Positions 1 through 7,547 of a stretch of DNA of 11,507 nt are shown piece by piece (the stretch's first letter is position 1; every line of letters begins with the position of its first letter). The stretch spans positions 1 through 11,507 of the forward strand of contig UQYD01000048.1 in NCBI GenBank assembly GCA_900545305.1. The letters run 5' to 3'. The notes under the pieces were generated by a model. It searched no databases and was not told where the DNA came from. It saw only the letters and a program-made list of their open reading frames with translations. Origin of the DNA: an uncultured Eubacterium sp. (GTDB taxonomy: Bacteria; Bacillota; Clostridia; Lachnospirales; CAG-274). The translations under genes and the position numbers were made by a program.

Positions 1-886
1 CATCAACGTCAATGTTCTTAACATTCTTATCGCTTACATTCATAATTAAGTTTGCTTCATCTCTTGTTAATACTCTGCTGTCTAAGCCACTGAAATCATG
101 ACTTGTAACATCTTTTCTATCCAAATCAACTGAAAATGTTGCTGATTGTTCGCTTCCAAGGCTCATATATCCTGCCTTAGTTACATATCCATCTTTAGAT
201 ACACGATATGAATAATTTCCATTTGACTTTGGGACATAGAAATACCATGTTACTGTTCCATCTGAATTAGTTTTTTGCTTATAACTTTCAATTTCTTTAT
301 CCCTAAAGTTGTTCATCTGGAAATATACCTGTGCTTTCGCTTCATCAGGTACTGTAATAGCTGATGTAATTCTTGAAACAACTGAAGGTGACCATGAAAA
401 TGTTGAATAACCTTTTTGTACTGTACCGTTAATTCCATATCCATAAGTAAGATCATATTCTTCTGCTATGTCTTTATTTGGATATGCAAAATAATTGTAA
501 AGGCATGCATTTCCCTGAGCTACAAGCATATATGGATAGTATGTAATGCCTGCATTTACATATGGTGTACCAGGTGTAGCTGTACAACTATAATAAGGGC
601 AAACAACTTCTGTAGTATACTGGTCCGCTGTTAAATAATTATTTCCGTCATACTTTGTTCTTGAACTTACATTTGTACATCTGATATATACTGATTTTGA
701 ATCATATCCTGACTGAGTTACATTAGATGACATTGGAACGTTAACGCACATACCGCCTAATGGATTTGTATACTCTTGTGTACTTTCATCATATCCAAAT
801 GCTCTGTATGAATATGTTCCACCATTTAATGAAGCTGTGTATACTCTATATTGTCCACTTGAATCAAGATTTCCACCTTCAAGTTT
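1..886 (-). other. Surface-protein-like segment (residues 300-594 of the PurL frame)
   Basis: This stretch shares nothing recognisable with PurL. It is rich in Tyr, Ser, Thr, Asn and Gly, with beta-strand-like phrases such as LNGGTYSYRAFGYDES (about residues 315-330) and SNGNYSYRVSKDGYVTKAGYM nearer the window edge. These two NGG/NGN-YSYR phrases look like repeats of one small beta domain. Several cysteines are present (GGMCV, YIRCTN, CPYYSC, NACLY). From memory, similar wording occurs in very large secreted or wall-attached proteins of Lachnospiraceae. No signal peptide precedes it here, because the frame starts as a cytosolic enzyme. The segment may be the body of a different gene joined by rearrangement or misassembly, or a domain inserted into PurL. 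The family assignment is from memory and uncertain. Confidence 0.6.
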
Positions 887-1783
887 AATTTCTTCTGATT
901 CATCAAAGTTATCTAACTTACCCTGTGCCTTTAATGCTCTCATACCTGTTGTGGCAATATCCATTAAGCAAACTGGCTTCTGTTCTCTACCAAGAGATTT
1001 CTTTTCATCAAGGTACATCTTGTAAACATTTTCTACAACTTCTTTATATTTACCGTCTTCAAATGTTACATCATTGATATGAGTTGCAAAAGTTGTATGT
1101 CTACAATGGTCTGACCAATATGTATCAATTACTCTAATTTCTGTAATTGTAGGATTTCTCTTTTCTGTGTCTTTAAAATACTTCTGACAGAATAAAATAT
1201 CTGCCTCACTCATTGCAAGACCTAAAGACTTTCTATAATCAAGAAGTGCCTTTTCGTCCATATCAATAAAACCTTCAATAGTTTCAACTGTAGTTGGAAT
1301 TGTAAGGTCCATTTTAAGTGTAGCAGGCTTCTCCATACTAGCTTTACGAGAGTCTACTGGGTTAATACAGTAGTGCTTAATCTTTTCAACATCTTCTGTA
1401 GATAACTTACCCTTTAAAACATATGTTTTAGCTGAAGCAACAACAGCCTTATCATCACCAGAAATAATCTGGATACACTGCATAGCAGAATCGGCTCTCT
1501 GGTCATACTGACCTGGAAGATATTCCATACTGAATGCTGTTTCATCTTCTGCCATTTCAAAAGTTTCGTTGTAGATATAATCAACAGGTGGTTCTGAGAA
1601 GATAGTCTTTGATGCTGCTTCAAAAACATCATCAGCTATATCTTCAACATCATATCTATTCAAAATTCTAAGACCAGTTAAATTTGTTAAACCTAAGTTT
1701 TCTTTAATATCAGCAAGTAACTGACTTGCCTCAATGTTACAACCTTCTTTTTTTTCTACATAAATTCTTTTAATCTCAGCCAT
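1..1783 (-). CDS. purL: PurL (FGAM synthase) N-terminal part joined in frame to surface-protein-like sequence; 3' end beyond window
   Basis: Residues 1-299 match the N-terminal part of the large PurL, which makes FGAM from FGAR, glutamine and ATP in purine synthesis. Seen: an opening RIYVEKKEG, the stretch LPGQYDQRADSAMQCIQ, the hallmark TYWSDHCRHTTF at 221-232, and ATTGMRALKAQGKLDNFDESEEI up to residue 299. In the family this last motif is followed by NACSI and then FKNETHNHPT, the start of the catalytic core. Here residue 300 begins unrelated sequence that stays open to the window edge (594 codons). I checked the frame codon by codon and found no stop. The start is ATG at 1783, preceded by GGGAGAG at a good distance. 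The gene lies 57 bp behind tgt on the same strand with no obvious terminator between them. The part seen here lacks the catalytic core, glutaminase domain and nucleotide-binding residues. If PurL does not resume beyond the edge, the product cannot be an active FGAM synthase. Confidence 0.85.
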   Translation of the reverse strand, partial: MAEIKRIYVEKKEGCNIEASQLLADIKENLGLTNLTGLRILNRYDVEDIADDVFEAASKTIFSEPPVDYIYNETFEMAEDETAFSMEYLPGQYDQRADSAMQCIQIISGDDKAVVASAKTYVLKGKLSTEDVEKIKHYCINPVDSRKASMEKPATLKMDLTIPTTVETIEGFIDMDEKALLDYRKSLGLAMSEADILFCQKYFKDTEKRNPTITEIRVIDTYWSDHCRHTTFATHINDVTFEDGKYKEVVENVYKMYLDEKKSLGREQKPVCLMDIATTGMRALKAQGKLDNFDESEEIKLEGGNLDSSGQYRVYTASLNGGTYSYRAFGYDESTQEYTNPLGGMCVNVPMSSNVTQSGYDSKSVYIRCTNVSSRTKYDGNNYLTADQYTTEVVCPYYSCTATPGTPYVNAGITYYPYMLVAQGNACLYNYFAYPNKDIAEEYDLTYGYGINGTVQKGYSTFSWSPSVVSRITSAITVPDEAKAQVYFQMNNFRDKEIESYKQKTNSDGTVTWYFYVPKSNGNYSYRVSKDGYVTKAGYMSLGSEQSATFSVDLDRKDVTSHDFSGLDSRVLTRDEANLIMNVSDKNVKNIDVD

Positions 1784-1840
1784 TAGACTCTCCCTTTCGC
1801 TGTATATTAATTATTTATTCTATATATTTTACAAAAAAAT

Positions 1841-2977
1841 TTATTTTTTGTCAAATTCCATAAACCCATTTAATCTCATTGCTTTATACTTTGCAAATTC
1901 ACCCTTATCAAGAGCATCTCTAATTTCTTCCATCATATTATTAAAGAAGTATAAATTGTGCATTACACAAAGTCTCATTGCCAACATTTCTTTTGCCTTA
2001 AATAAATGTCTAATATATGCCTTAGTATATCTTTGACATACCGGACACTGACAATCATCTGCAATAGGTGTATCATCTAATTCATATTGCTTATTTAATA
2101 AATTTAATTTACCCCTATTAGTATACACATTACCATGTCTACCATTTCTGGCTGGAAGAACACAATCAAAAAAGTCAATACCTCTATCAACAGATTCCAA
2201 TATATTTGCTGGTGTACCAACGCCCATAAGGTAAGTTGGCTTATTCTGTGGAAGATATGGTACTACCTTTTCAAGAACTTCGTACATAGCCTCATGAGTT
2301 TCACCTACTGCAAGTCCACCTACTGCGTAACCCGGTAAATCAAGCTCACTTATTCTCTTTGCATGTTCAATTCTTATATCGTGGAATGTACCACCTTGAT
2401 TGATACCAAAAAGCATTTGCTGTTTATTGATAGTATCTTCCATACTATTAAGTTGTTCTAACTTTTTCTTACATCTTTCCAACCATCTTGTAGTTCTGTC
2501 TACAGAATTCTGCATATATTCTCTTGTAGCAGGATGTGGAGGACATTCATCAAAAGCCATAGCAATAGTCGATGCTAAATTTGACTGAATTGTCATACTT
2601 TCTTCCGGTCCCATAAAAATCTTTCTGCCATCAATGTGAGAATTAAAGTAAACACCCTCTTCTTTTATTTTTCTGAGAGTAGTAAGTGAAAAGACCTGAA
2701 ATCCACCTGAATCTGTTAATATGGGCTTATCCCAAACCATAAACTTATGAAGTCCACCAAGTTTTTTAACAACCTCATCTCCCGGTCTTAAATGAAGATG
2801 ATAAGTATTAGAAAGCTCAACCTGACATTTAATATTATTTAAATCTTCAGTTGAAACAGCACCTTTTATAGCAGCGGCAGTTCCTACATTCATAAAAACC
2901 GGCGTTTGTATAGTTCCGTGAACTGTATGAAATTCGCCACGTTTTGCTCGTCCTTCTGTCTTTAATAATTTATACAT
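1841..2977 (-). CDS. tgt: Queuine/preQ1 tRNA-guanine transglycosylase
   Basis: Exchanges the wobble guanine of GUN-anticodon tRNAs for preQ1, the committed tRNA step of queuosine formation, in the cytosol. The 378-residue protein has the family's usual length. Seen: LTDSGGFQVFSL with catalytic Asp89, AFDECPP with Asp143, the substrate loop GGLAVGE (220-226), LMGVGTP, and FFDCVLPARNGRHG with nucleophile Asp271. The zinc site is C309-x-C311-xx-C314 with H340. By eye these match E. coli Tgt residues, with a seven-residue shift from an insertion before the GINQGG motif. The frame is open further upstream to 3022, but I start at 2977 because GAGGTT lies 8 bases before that ATG and MYKLLKTEGRAKRG is the family N-terminus. 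It is divergent from the rRNA methyltransferase gene, and its promoter is at 3014-3042. The usual partners queA and yajC are not in the window. Confidence 0.97.
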   Translation of the reverse strand: MYKLLKTEGRAKRGEFHTVHGTIQTPVFMNVGTAAAIKGAVSTEDLNNIKCQVELSNTYHLHLRPGDEVVKKLGGLHKFMVWDKPILTDSGGFQVFSLTTLRKIKEEGVYFNSHIDGRKIFMGPEESMTIQSNLASTIAMAFDECPPHPATREYMQNSVDRTTRWLERCKKKLEQLNSMEDTINKQQMLFGINQGGTFHDIRIEHAKRISELDLPGYAVGGLAVGETHEAMYEVLEKVVPYLPQNKPTYLMGVGTPANILESVDRGIDFFDCVLPARNGRHGNVYTNRGKLNLLNKQYELDDTPIADDCQCPVCQRYTKAYIRHLFKAKEMLAMRLCVMHNLYFFNNMMEEIRDALDKGEFAKYKAMRLNGFMEFDKK

Positions 2978-3013
2978 ACAAATAACCTCATTAAAAAAAT
3001 TTGCTTTTGCTCT

Positions 3014-3042
3014 AGTATACAATATTTTTTGAATTATAGCAA
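3014..3042 (-). promoter_or_regulatory. Promoter of tgt
   Basis: On the minus strand, -35 TTGCTA (3037-3042) and -10 TATACT (3014-3019) are separated by exactly 17 bases. The predicted start near 3007 leaves a leader of about 30 bases, too short for a preQ1 riboswitch, and none of its expected sequence is present. Confidence 0.7.
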
Positions 3043-3048
3043 ATATAT

Positions 3049-3077
3049 TTGATATTTTAATAAAAAAATGTTAATAT
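3049..3077 (+). promoter_or_regulatory. Promoter of the rRNA methyltransferase-comF operon
   Basis: -35 TTGATA (3049-3054) and -10 TAATAT (3072-3077) have 17-base spacing. The -35 box is only 6 bp from the -35 box of the divergent tgt promoter, so the two polymerases would bind back to back. The Shine-Dalgarno GGGAGA at 3098-3103 follows, 6 bases before the ATG. Confidence 0.72.
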
Positions 3078-3109
3078 TAGTCCATAATAATTATTTTGGG
3101 AGATAAAAT

Positions 3110-4249
3110 ATGGAAAAATTCAGGATTATGGCAACAACTACATTTGGTTTAGAAGCTGTTGCAAAAAGAGAAATTACTGATTTAGGTTTTGAAGATATTA
3201 CCGTATCTGACGGATATGTTGAATTTTCTGGAACTGCTGAAGATGTTGTAAAGGCTAATTTATGGCTTAGAACAGCTGATAAAATTTTAATCGTGCTTAA
3301 TAGATTTAAAGCAATGACCTTCGAAGATTTATTCCAAGGTGTAAACTCTATTAAATGGGAAAATCTTATGCCTGAAAATGCTAAATTTGTAGTTACAGGT
3401 AAGTCATTTAAATCACAGCTTTCTAGTGTGCCGGCTTGTCAGTCTATTTCTGAAAAAGCTGTAATTAAAGCTATGCAAAGAAAATATAAAATTGCTCATT
3501 TTCCTAAAGATGGTGATGAATATACAATACAGGTTGCTTTACTTAAGGATATAGTAACTGTAACCCTCAACACTTCCGGTCCTTCTCTTCATAAGAGAGG
3601 ATATAGAGTACAGCAGGTAATGGCACCTTTAAAAGAGACAATGGCAGCTGCCCTTATTATGCTCAGCTATTGGAAGCCTGACAGAGTTCTTTTAGACCCT
3701 TGTTGTGGTTCTGGTACAATAGCTATTGAAGCTGCTCTTATAGCCAAAAATATTGCTCCAGGTTTAATGCGTCATTTTGCAGCAGAAAAATGGGATTTTA
3801 TTGATAAAGAACTTTGGAAAAAAGAAAGACGAGAAGCTAGATTAGCTATCAAGCAAGATTTTCAGCCTAAAATATATGGCTCTGACATAAACGCAAATGC
3901 AGTTAAAATGTCTATGGAAAATGCTGACAACGCTGGTGTAGGAGATTGTATAAAATTTGCTCAAATACCTTTTAATAAATTAAAATTGCCTTGCAATTAC
4001 GGCGTATGTATATCAAATCCTCCTTATGCTGAAAGAATGGGAAATCTTAATGATGTTGAAAGACTTTATAGAGATATGGGCAAGTTATTTAATCATAACA
4101 AAACTTGGTCTACTTACTTTATCACATCTCACGAAGGCTTTGAAAAATTATATGGTAGACGAGCTGACAAAAAGAGAAAACTTTTTAATGGTAATGTAAA
4201 AACTGATTATTATCAATTCTATGGAGAAAGACCACCTAAGAAAAAATAA
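3110..4249 (+). CDS. THUMP-domain class I SAM-dependent 23S rRNA methyltransferase (RlmL/YpsC family)
   Basis: Predicted to methylate an exocyclic guanine amine of 23S rRNA; the family includes B. subtilis YpsC and the N-terminal half of E. coli RlmL. The 379-residue protein opens with a ferredoxin-like region and a THUMP RNA-binding domain (roughly residues 45-155), then a Rossmann methyltransferase. Seen: the SAM-binding glycine motif DPCCGSGT at 196-203, an acidic motif II region GSDINANAV near 260, and the catalytic NPPY at 303-306, typical of enzymes acting on an exocyclic amino group. The tail is basic (RPPKKK), as expected for an RNA binder. Its stop lies 23 bp before comF, so the two are probably co-transcribed. 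The family call is firm; the exact methylated nucleotide (G2445-equivalent or other) is inferred, so I give no symbol. Confidence 0.9.
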   Translation: MEKFRIMATTTFGLEAVAKREITDLGFEDITVSDGYVEFSGTAEDVVKANLWLRTADKILIVLNRFKAMTFEDLFQGVNSIKWENLMPENAKFVVTGKSFKSQLSSVPACQSISEKAVIKAMQRKYKIAHFPKDGDEYTIQVALLKDIVTVTLNTSGPSLHKRGYRVQQVMAPLKETMAAALIMLSYWKPDRVLLDPCCGSGTIAIEAALIAKNIAPGLMRHFAAEKWDFIDKELWKKERREARLAIKQDFQPKIYGSDINANAVKMSMENADNAGVGDCIKFAQIPFNKLKLPCNYGVCISNPPYAERMGNLNDVERLYRDMGKLFNHNKTWSTYFITSHEGFEKLYGRRADKKRKLFNGNVKTDYYQFYGERPPKKK

Positions 4250-4272
4250 TAAATTTTAATTTTGAGGTTATT

Positions 4273-5013
4273 ATGAATTTAAGGCTGAAATATTTACCAA
4301 AAATGAAATTTTTAAAATTTCTTCTTACATTTATTTATCCCAAAACTTGTATGGGTTGTAATACTCTATTGAATTATAATGCAAAAGTTGAGTTATGCGA
4401 TGAATGTTCTAAAGATTTTGAGCCTTACGTTGGAAATCGTTGTGTCACCTGTGACAGACCTACAGATAATACAGGCGAATGTAGCATATGCAAAAGCGAA
4501 AAATTGTATTTTGAAAGAGGATATTGTGTCTACCCATATAGTGGTGCTGTTAGAAACACTATCTTAAATTTCAAATTCAGAAATATGGCTCTGTACTACA
4601 CATATTTAGGTTCAAAAATGGTAGATTACTATTTTGATTACATTATGGAAAGCTATGACTATATTACTGCCGTTCCCATACACAAGAAGAAATTAAAAAT
4701 TAGAGGATATAATCAGGCTGAATTATTGGCTGAATATATTTCTGAACATATTGACATTCCTTATATTTCTATATTAAAAAGGACTGTAAATACTAAACCT
4801 CAAAATGCTTTAAACAAAAAAGAGAGAAAAGCAAATATTAAAAATGCTTTTTCATTGATAGATAATATAGATATAAAAAACAAAAGTATCTTAATTGTAG
4901 ATGATATTTTTACAACAGGAACAACAGTAAATGAATGTTGTAAGGTATTGAAAAAAGCCGGTGCATTTAAAGTCGACTTCTTCTCCCTATCTGCAAAAAA
5001 GGAAACTAAATAA
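4273..5013 (+). CDS. comF: ComF-family phosphoribosyltransferase-like protein
   Basis: Homologue of ComFC, linked to uptake or processing of single-stranded DNA in competent bacteria, though many non-competent clostridia also carry it. The 246-residue protein has the usual length and two parts. An N-terminal zinc-binding region carries C26-xx-C29, C42-xx-C45, C57-xx-C60 and C70-xx-C73. A phosphoribosyltransferase fold follows, with VPIHKKKLKIRGYNQAELLA near 134-153 and the PRPP-loop signature VDDIFTTGTT at 209-218. The start at 4273 is supported by GAGG five bases upstream; a second ATG at 4303 lacks one. It follows the rRNA methyltransferase by 23 bp and ends at a strong terminator. No comFA helicase partner is visible, so a competence role is only inferred. 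Confidence 0.9.
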   Translation: MNLRLKYLPKMKFLKFLLTFIYPKTCMGCNTLLNYNAKVELCDECSKDFEPYVGNRCVTCDRPTDNTGECSICKSEKLYFERGYCVYPYSGAVRNTILNFKFRNMALYYTYLGSKMVDYYFDYIMESYDYITAVPIHKKKLKIRGYNQAELLAEYISEHIDIPYISILKRTVNTKPQNALNKKERKANIKNAFSLIDNIDIKNKSILIVDDIFTTGTTVNECCKVLKKAGAFKVDFFSLSAKKETK

Positions 5014-5015
5014 TT

Positions 5016-5053
5016 AAAGGTTGTTTTGATTTATTTTCAAAACAACCTTTTTT
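5016..5053 (+). terminator. Rho-independent terminator after comF
   Basis: A perfect 14-bp stem pairs 5016-5029 with 5037-5050 around a 7-base loop, and a T run extends to 5053. It starts 3 bases after the comF stop. On the minus strand the T tract is broken (TTTAATTATTT), so it can only be a weak terminator for the convergent marR gene. Confidence 0.92.
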
Positions 5054-5121
5054 CATAGTAAATTAGAAAGATAAGTCCGATAACTTGTAATACAATCTAC
5101 AAATTTAACCATTCATAATAT

Positions 5122-5571
5122 TTATCTATCAATTTTCATTGAATCAGGAGGAGGATTTTCTGTAACAATCTTCATCAACCTCAAAAATTCTTTTTTATCT
5201 TCATCTGAAAGCTTTTTACTAAATTCCCCATCATATTCAAAAAAAGCTTTTTTAACCTGATGAAAAACTTCCTCGCCCTTTTCCGTTAAAAACACATCAT
5301 AACTACGAGCATCATTCTTGTTTTTAACTCTAGTAATAAACCCATTCTTTTCCATAGTCTTTATAAGACTTGTAACAGACGGTCCTTTTATGCCATACGC
5401 CTCTGCAATATCTTTTTGATTTACAGTTTTATTATTTTCATTAAACTTTTTAATAAATCCTATTGTCAAAGCCTGTGGCCAGCTACACCCATAGTTTTTA
5501 AGTCTTTTTTCAAATTCAACCTGAACCTGATGTGCAGCATAGGTCAAATAAGTAATCAACAGTTCCTTCAT
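5122..5571 (-). CDS. MarR-family winged-helix transcriptional regulator
   Basis: A 149-residue one-domain regulator expected to bind DNA as a dimer and respond to a small molecule or oxidant. Seen: an N-terminal dimerisation helix region, a helix-turn-helix (VNQKDIAEAYGI then GPSVTSLIKTMEKNGFI, about residues 50-79), and a wing with the family's DxR pattern (NDARSYDVFLTEKG, 86-99; Asp87, Arg89). C-terminal helices follow. The start is supported by AGGGTGATG upstream. It lies on the same strand as the pot operon but beyond the pot terminator and has its own promoter at 5608-5636. A dyad overlaps that promoter's -35 box and recurs at the pot transcript start, so autoregulation and control of polyamine uptake are a testable guess. 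Ligand unknown. Confidence 0.93.
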   Translation of the reverse strand: MKELLITYLTYAAHQVQVEFEKRLKNYGCSWPQALTIGFIKKFNENNKTVNQKDIAEAYGIKGPSVTSLIKTMEKNGFITRVKNKNDARSYDVFLTEKGEEVFHQVKKAFFEYDGEFSKKLSDEDKKEFLRLMKIVTENPPPDSMKIDR

Positions 5572-5607
5572 ATAATCATCACCCTAAGTGTTTTATTCAT
5601 TGACAAC

Positions 5608-5636
5608 ATTTTATCACACAAAAACTTATTTGTAAA
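5608..5636 (-). promoter_or_regulatory. Promoter of the marR gene
   Basis: On the minus strand, -35 TTTACA (5631-5636) and -10 TAAAAT (5608-5613) are 17 bases apart. The expected start is near 5602, about 30 bases before the ATG. It fits between the pot terminator and the marR start. Confidence 0.65.
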
Positions 5637-5639
5637 TAA
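5626..5639. promoter_or_regulatory. Candidate operator dyad in the marR promoter
   Basis: TTATTTGTAAATAA has complementary six-base arms around GT and overlaps the marR -35 box. A closely related dyad lies at 9989-10001. The region is AT-rich, so chance is possible. Confidence 0.35.
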
Positions 5640-5682
5640 AAACAAAAGCCTTCAAATTGATTTTGTCAATTCAAAGGCTTTC
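5633..5682 (-). terminator. Rho-independent terminator of the pot operon
   Basis: Arms 5645-5660 and 5666-5681 form a hairpin with a 5-base loop. In minus-strand RNA the two central non-Watson-Crick positions become U-G and G-U wobbles, giving a continuous 16-bp stem; in plus-strand RNA they are C-A mismatches. The minus strand continues into CTTTTGTTTTTATTT as the U tract. It begins about 15 bases after the potD stop. Confidence 0.9.
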
Positions 5683-5697
5683 TACAAATATTATTTT

Positions 5698-6762
5698 TTA
5701 GTTTCCGGCTTTAATCTTAATCCAAAGTTCAGAGAGTTTTGCTCTTAAAGTTTCGTTATCGTGGAAATATTCATCCTTATCATAACCACTTCTTGGTAAG
5801 TATGCTTCGTTTTCAGCATAATCTCCTTCAGAAAGTTCATCTAAAACATTCTGATTAGAAGATGCGTAACCTACTGTCTGTGAATTATCAAGAGATTCTT
5901 TATCTTCAAGAATAAAATTAATAAATACATTTGCTAATTCTGGATTTTCAGCATTCTTAGGAATTACCATTGCATCAGTCCAAACATTTGTACCCTGCTT
6001 TGGCTGACAATATGCCATATCTTCATTTTGGTCAAGAACGTAAGCAGCATCACCACTATATACAACAGCTATATCCTTTGCACCATTACTCATTGAGTCA
6101 ATTACTTCATCAGTAACATATACAGGACCCATTGTATCATTTACAGTTTTAAGCCATTGAGAAGCTGCTGTAATTTCTTCTTCCTTATCTGTATTCATTG
6201 AATAGCCTAATGCCTTGAAAGCTACCATAAAAGCATCTCTTTCAGAGTCATAAACATAAATGCTATCTTTATATTTAGTATCCTGTAAAATATCCCAGCC
6301 CTTTGCTTCTATTTCGTCTTTACTAACCTTTGTTTTGTTATATACAAGACCTACATTACCCCAGAAATAAGGAACTGAATATTCGTGGTCAGGGTCAAAA
6401 TCACAAGACATTTTATCAGTTAATTTTGAAAGATTTGGGATTTTATCCTTATCTAATGGCTGAAGCATATCTTCTTTCTTCATTCTCTCAATCATATAAT
6501 CTGAAGGAACGATTACATCATAAGCATCTCCTGCCTGTAACTTTGTATACATCATTTCATTTGAATCGAAATATTCAGAAATAACTTTACAACCATACTG
6601 TTTTTCAAAATCTGCAACAACATTTTCGCCTACATATTCGCCCCAATTATAGAACTTTAATGTCTGTCCTTTGTAAGCATCTGTTTCTGCTGTCTGTGTA
6701 CTACCACAACCTGTCATTAACATTGTAGCACCAGCTAATACTAAAGCAACTAATTTTTTCAT
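5698..6762 (-). CDS. potD: Spermidine/putrescine-binding lipoprotein PotD
   Basis: Extracytoplasmic receptor that captures polyamines and delivers them to PotBC. The 354-residue protein begins MKKLVALVLAGATMLMTGC, a lipoprotein signal peptide with Cys19 as the lipidated residue, so it is anchored outside the membrane. The mature part is a periplasmic-binding-protein fold. By eye, W40, E42, Y43 (NWGEY), Y89 (PSDYM), W261 and D263 (VWTDAMVIP) sit where E. coli PotD has polyamine contacts W34, E36, Y37, Y85, W255 and D257; a Tyr (235) replaces W229. This supports a polyamine ligand but not which one. The start overlaps the potC stop by 4 bases (ATGA), with AAAGGAAAAG upstream inside potC. It is last in the operon and followed by the terminator. 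Confidence 0.94.
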   Translation of the reverse strand: MKKLVALVLAGATMLMTGCGSTQTAETDAYKGQTLKFYNWGEYVGENVVADFEKQYGCKVISEYFDSNEMMYTKLQAGDAYDVIVPSDYMIERMKKEDMLQPLDKDKIPNLSKLTDKMSCDFDPDHEYSVPYFWGNVGLVYNKTKVSKDEIEAKGWDILQDTKYKDSIYVYDSERDAFMVAFKALGYSMNTDKEEEITAASQWLKTVNDTMGPVYVTDEVIDSMSNGAKDIAVVYSGDAAYVLDQNEDMAYCQPKQGTNVWTDAMVIPKNAENPELANVFINFILEDKESLDNSQTVGYASSNQNVLDELSEGDYAENEAYLPRSGYDKDEYFHDNETLRAKLSELWIKIKAGN

Positions 6763-7547
6763 TTTTTTCTTTTCCTTTCTTTTATAAATGGAATAATATT
6801 AAGCAATAACAACGCAACTGTAATTATTACAATAATAAGTGTTGAAATTGCATTTATTGTTGGATTTACTCTTTTTGACATAGTGTATACCATAATAGAA
6901 ATATTGTTTACACCATTACCAGTAACAAAATATGAAATAACGAAATCGTCAAAACTCATTGTAAACGCTATTAATGCACCAGCTACTATACCTGACGTAA
7001 TCTGTGGAACAACAACTTTAGTCAACGCCTGTATAGGAGTAGCTCCCAAATCAAGGGCTGCATCAATTAAGTTAGGGTCTAAAGACCTTAATTTTGGCAT
7101 TATACTAAGTATAACATAAGGAATACAAAACATAATATGTGCCAAAAGCATTGTCAAAAAACCTTTTCTAATAGCTACAGCACTAAAGAACATAAGAAGT
7201 CCAATAGCTGTTACAATTTCAGGGTTCATAATAGGAAAATCATTTATCTGTTCTATGGATTTTCTTATTACTTTTTTAGACTTTGACATACCAATAGCAG
7301 TAATAGTTCCCACAACTGTTGATATAACAGTTGTTAATACAGCAACAATTATTGTATAGAAAATAGCATCCATTATTTCCCCACTATTAAACATCTTTTC
7401 ATACCATTTCAATGAAAAGCCTTTAAATACACTGAGGGATTTTGAGCTGTTAAAAGAGAAAACTATTGTATAGACAATAGGTAAATATAAAAATAATAAA
7501 ACTAAGCCTAAAATAATTTTTAAAATTGTACCCTTACTCTTTTTCAT
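6759..7547 (-). CDS. potC: Spermidine/putrescine ABC permease PotC
   Basis: Second channel subunit of the polyamine importer, a membrane protein of 262 residues with about six hydrophobic segments. The first spans about residues 9-31 and the last about 233-253, followed by a basic cytosolic tail (KERKRKK). The coupling loop that docks onto PotA is the EAA motif LIDAALDLGATPIQALTKVV at about 160-179, continuing into VPQITSG. Its ATG shares one base with the potB stop (TGATG), and GGGAGTGATG upstream serves as ribosome-binding site. Its own stop overlaps the potD start, so potB, potC and potD are translationally coupled. The B/C assignment follows operon position and length. Confidence 0.94.
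   Translation of the reverse strand: MKKSKGTILKIILGLVLLFLYLPIVYTIVFSFNSSKSLSVFKGFSLKWYEKMFNSGEIMDAIFYTIIVAVLTTVISTVVGTITAIGMSKSKKVIRKSIEQINDFPIMNPEIVTAIGLLMFFSAVAIRKGFLTMLLAHIMFCIPYVILSIMPKLRSLDPNLIDAALDLGATPIQALTKVVVPQITSGIVAGALIAFTMSFDDFVISYFVTGNGVNNISIMVYTMSKRVNPTINAISTLIIVIITVALLLLNIIPFIKERKRKK

Noticed and set aside
416..1025. Open frames on the plus strand inside the PurL-frame region
   Set aside because: They lie opposite a long open minus-strand frame, lack ribosome-binding sites and their Cys/Ile/Ser-rich products look like antisense shadows.
1414..1632. Alternative minus-strand frame within the PurL part
   Set aside because: It overlaps unmistakable PurL sequence in another frame and resembles no family.
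1784..1840. Purine riboswitch or terminator between tgt and the PurL frame
   Set aside because: Only 57 AT-rich bases, with no hairpin matching a purine aptamer and no U-tailed stem.
2978..3022. Upstream extension of tgt by 15 residues
   Set aside because: The extension would begin inside the promoter region, has no Shine-Dalgarno, and the family N-terminus starts at the ATG at 2977.
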